Of a stretch of DNA of 64,000 nt, positions 63,401-64,000 are shown one piece after another. Position numbers and translations under genes: made by a program. The stretch lies in the NCBI RefSeq assembly GCF_003853645.1, contig NZ_QTPO01000014.1:1-64000 (forward strand), written 5' to 3'. Below the pieces are notes generated by a model. The model was not told the origin of the DNA. It saw nothing but the letters and a program-made list of their open reading frames with translations, and did no database searches. Each line of letters begins with the position of its first letter. Positions within the stretch are counted from its first letter, which is position 1. This stretch comes from Burkholderia sp. Bp9143. Its GTDB lineage: Bacteria > Pseudomonadota > Gammaproteobacteria > Burkholderiales > Burkholderiaceae.

Positions 63401-64000
63401 TGCGCCGGTTCGTGCGGCAGAAGGTCGGCGACCTGAAGGAAGGGCGCGACAAGCTCGTCGCGGGCATCATCGCGTCGTTGCGCACGCAGATGACCCAGCG
63501 CGGCAAGATGCTGATCGCGTTGCTCGACGACGGTTCGGGCCAGTGCGAGATCACGATCTTCAACGAGCAGTTCGAGGCGAACAAGGCGCTGTTCAAGGAA
63601 GACGAACTGCTGATCGTGCAGGGGCAGGCGCGCAACGATGCGTTCACCGGCGGCATCCGCTTCACGGCCGACACGGTGATGGATCTCGAACGCGCGCGCA
63701 GCCGCTATGCGCAGGCGGTGCGGCTCACGATGAACGGCAACGCGGATGCGGCGGCGCTGCGCCGCGTGCTCGAGCCGCACGTGTCGAAGGACGATCCGGC
63801 GGCCGCGCCCGCGGTCGAGGCGCCCGCGCCGCGCGGCGGCGGACGCGACGGCGGCCGTCGCCCGCAGGCACCGCTGCCGAACGGGCTTGCGGTCCAGGTC
63901 CACTACAGCAACGCGCGCGCGCAGGGCGAAATGCGTCTGGGCGACGCGTGGCGCGTGAAGCCGAGCGACACGCTGCTCGCGGAGCTGCGCGCGACGTTCG
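60496..64000 (+). CDS. dnaE: DNA polymerase III alpha subunit (3' end outside window)
   Basis: 1168 codons are visible, all open, of the replicative polymerase (about 1160-1180 residues), so the stop lies just past the right edge. The PHP domain begins [21 protein letters not shown]. The catalytic core has [25 protein letters not shown] and MPDFDIDFC with Asp403 and Asp405. [26 protein letters not shown] and [14 protein letters not shown] also belong to the palm/fingers. The C-terminal OB fold and clamp-binding region follow. A TACAAT box lies 8 nt before the start, so a very short leader is possible. ATG 60496 is canonical. Confidence 0.97.
   Translation, partial: [1168 protein letters not shown]

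Noticed and set aside
60499-63903. 1134-codon minus-strand open frame opposite dnaE
   Set aside because: Antisense of the replicative polymerase gene, which is open to the window edge with all its motifs.

Overview
The window is a high-GC proteobacterial chromosome segment, most likely a Burkholderia (Burkholderia cepacia complex or close relative). The reasons are the strong G/C third-position codon bias, an intracellular polyhydroxybutyrate depolymerase with PhaR-like operator motifs, the gene set (uup, parE/parC, htpG, ubiC, gluQ, trhO, dnaE, rnfB-nth) and the LysR-PACE and MocR-type loci. The genus call rests on gene content and style, not on a database search.

Region by region. (1) 1-4584 is the right end of a genomic island in the 3' end of a tRNA-Arg(CCU) gene. 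It holds an IS-like terminus, a stub of hsdR, intact-looking hsdM and hsdS, and a P4-type integrase, with visibly lower GC than the rest. (2) 4585-12611 is core chromosome: tRNA-Arg, rubredoxin, a DUF4399 periplasmic protein, the ABC-F ATPase Uup, and topoisomerase IV (parE, parC). An inverted pair of DnaA-box-like sites precedes parE, and a 150-nt near-palindrome separates parE from parC. (3) 12782-18570: a CopD-like membrane protein, a LysR regulator divergent from a PACE efflux pump, a chromate transporter and a GGDEF-EAL signalling protein. (4) 18758-24842: a five-gene minus-strand cluster (VOC protein, EamA transporter, aminotransferase, RidA, PhzF-like) divergent from a MocR-type regulator with repeat motifs in its promoter. 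(5) 24864-27980: htpG behind a sigma32-type promoter, then ubiC overlapping a deoxyinosine glycosylase gene. (6) 28077-29895: two unrecognised lipoproteins, a decayed second glycosylase copy and a small membrane protein, which looks like an accessory insertion.

(7) 30039-38162: a spermidine-synthase-like protein, a DUF3311/MctP monocarboxylate symporter operon, a PhnB-like protein, transaldolase, BenE, and a VWA/MoxR pair. (8) 38408-43375: two monohaem cytochromes c, DUF1841, an EamA exporter, an rnfB-nth operon and a TetR regulator. (9) 43473-48413: PHB depolymerase, a GH15 glucoamylase-like enzyme and an exported lactonase-like propeller. (10) 48524-54154: a very large FtsK with a repetitive Ala/Pro/Thr linker, and a META-domain lipoprotein. 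(11) 54371-64000: purT, a small lipoprotein, an MliC-like protein, the helicase RhlE, gluQ, trhO and dnaE, which runs off the right edge a few codons short of its expected end.

Most of the window is ordinary housekeeping and transport. The less ordinary material is the hsdR-truncated restriction-modification island, the parE-parC palindrome, the lipoprotein pair beside a duplicated glycosylase fragment, and the repeat-expanded FtsK linker. I did not find a convincing, wholly new multi-gene system. All starts, motifs and repeats were read by eye.
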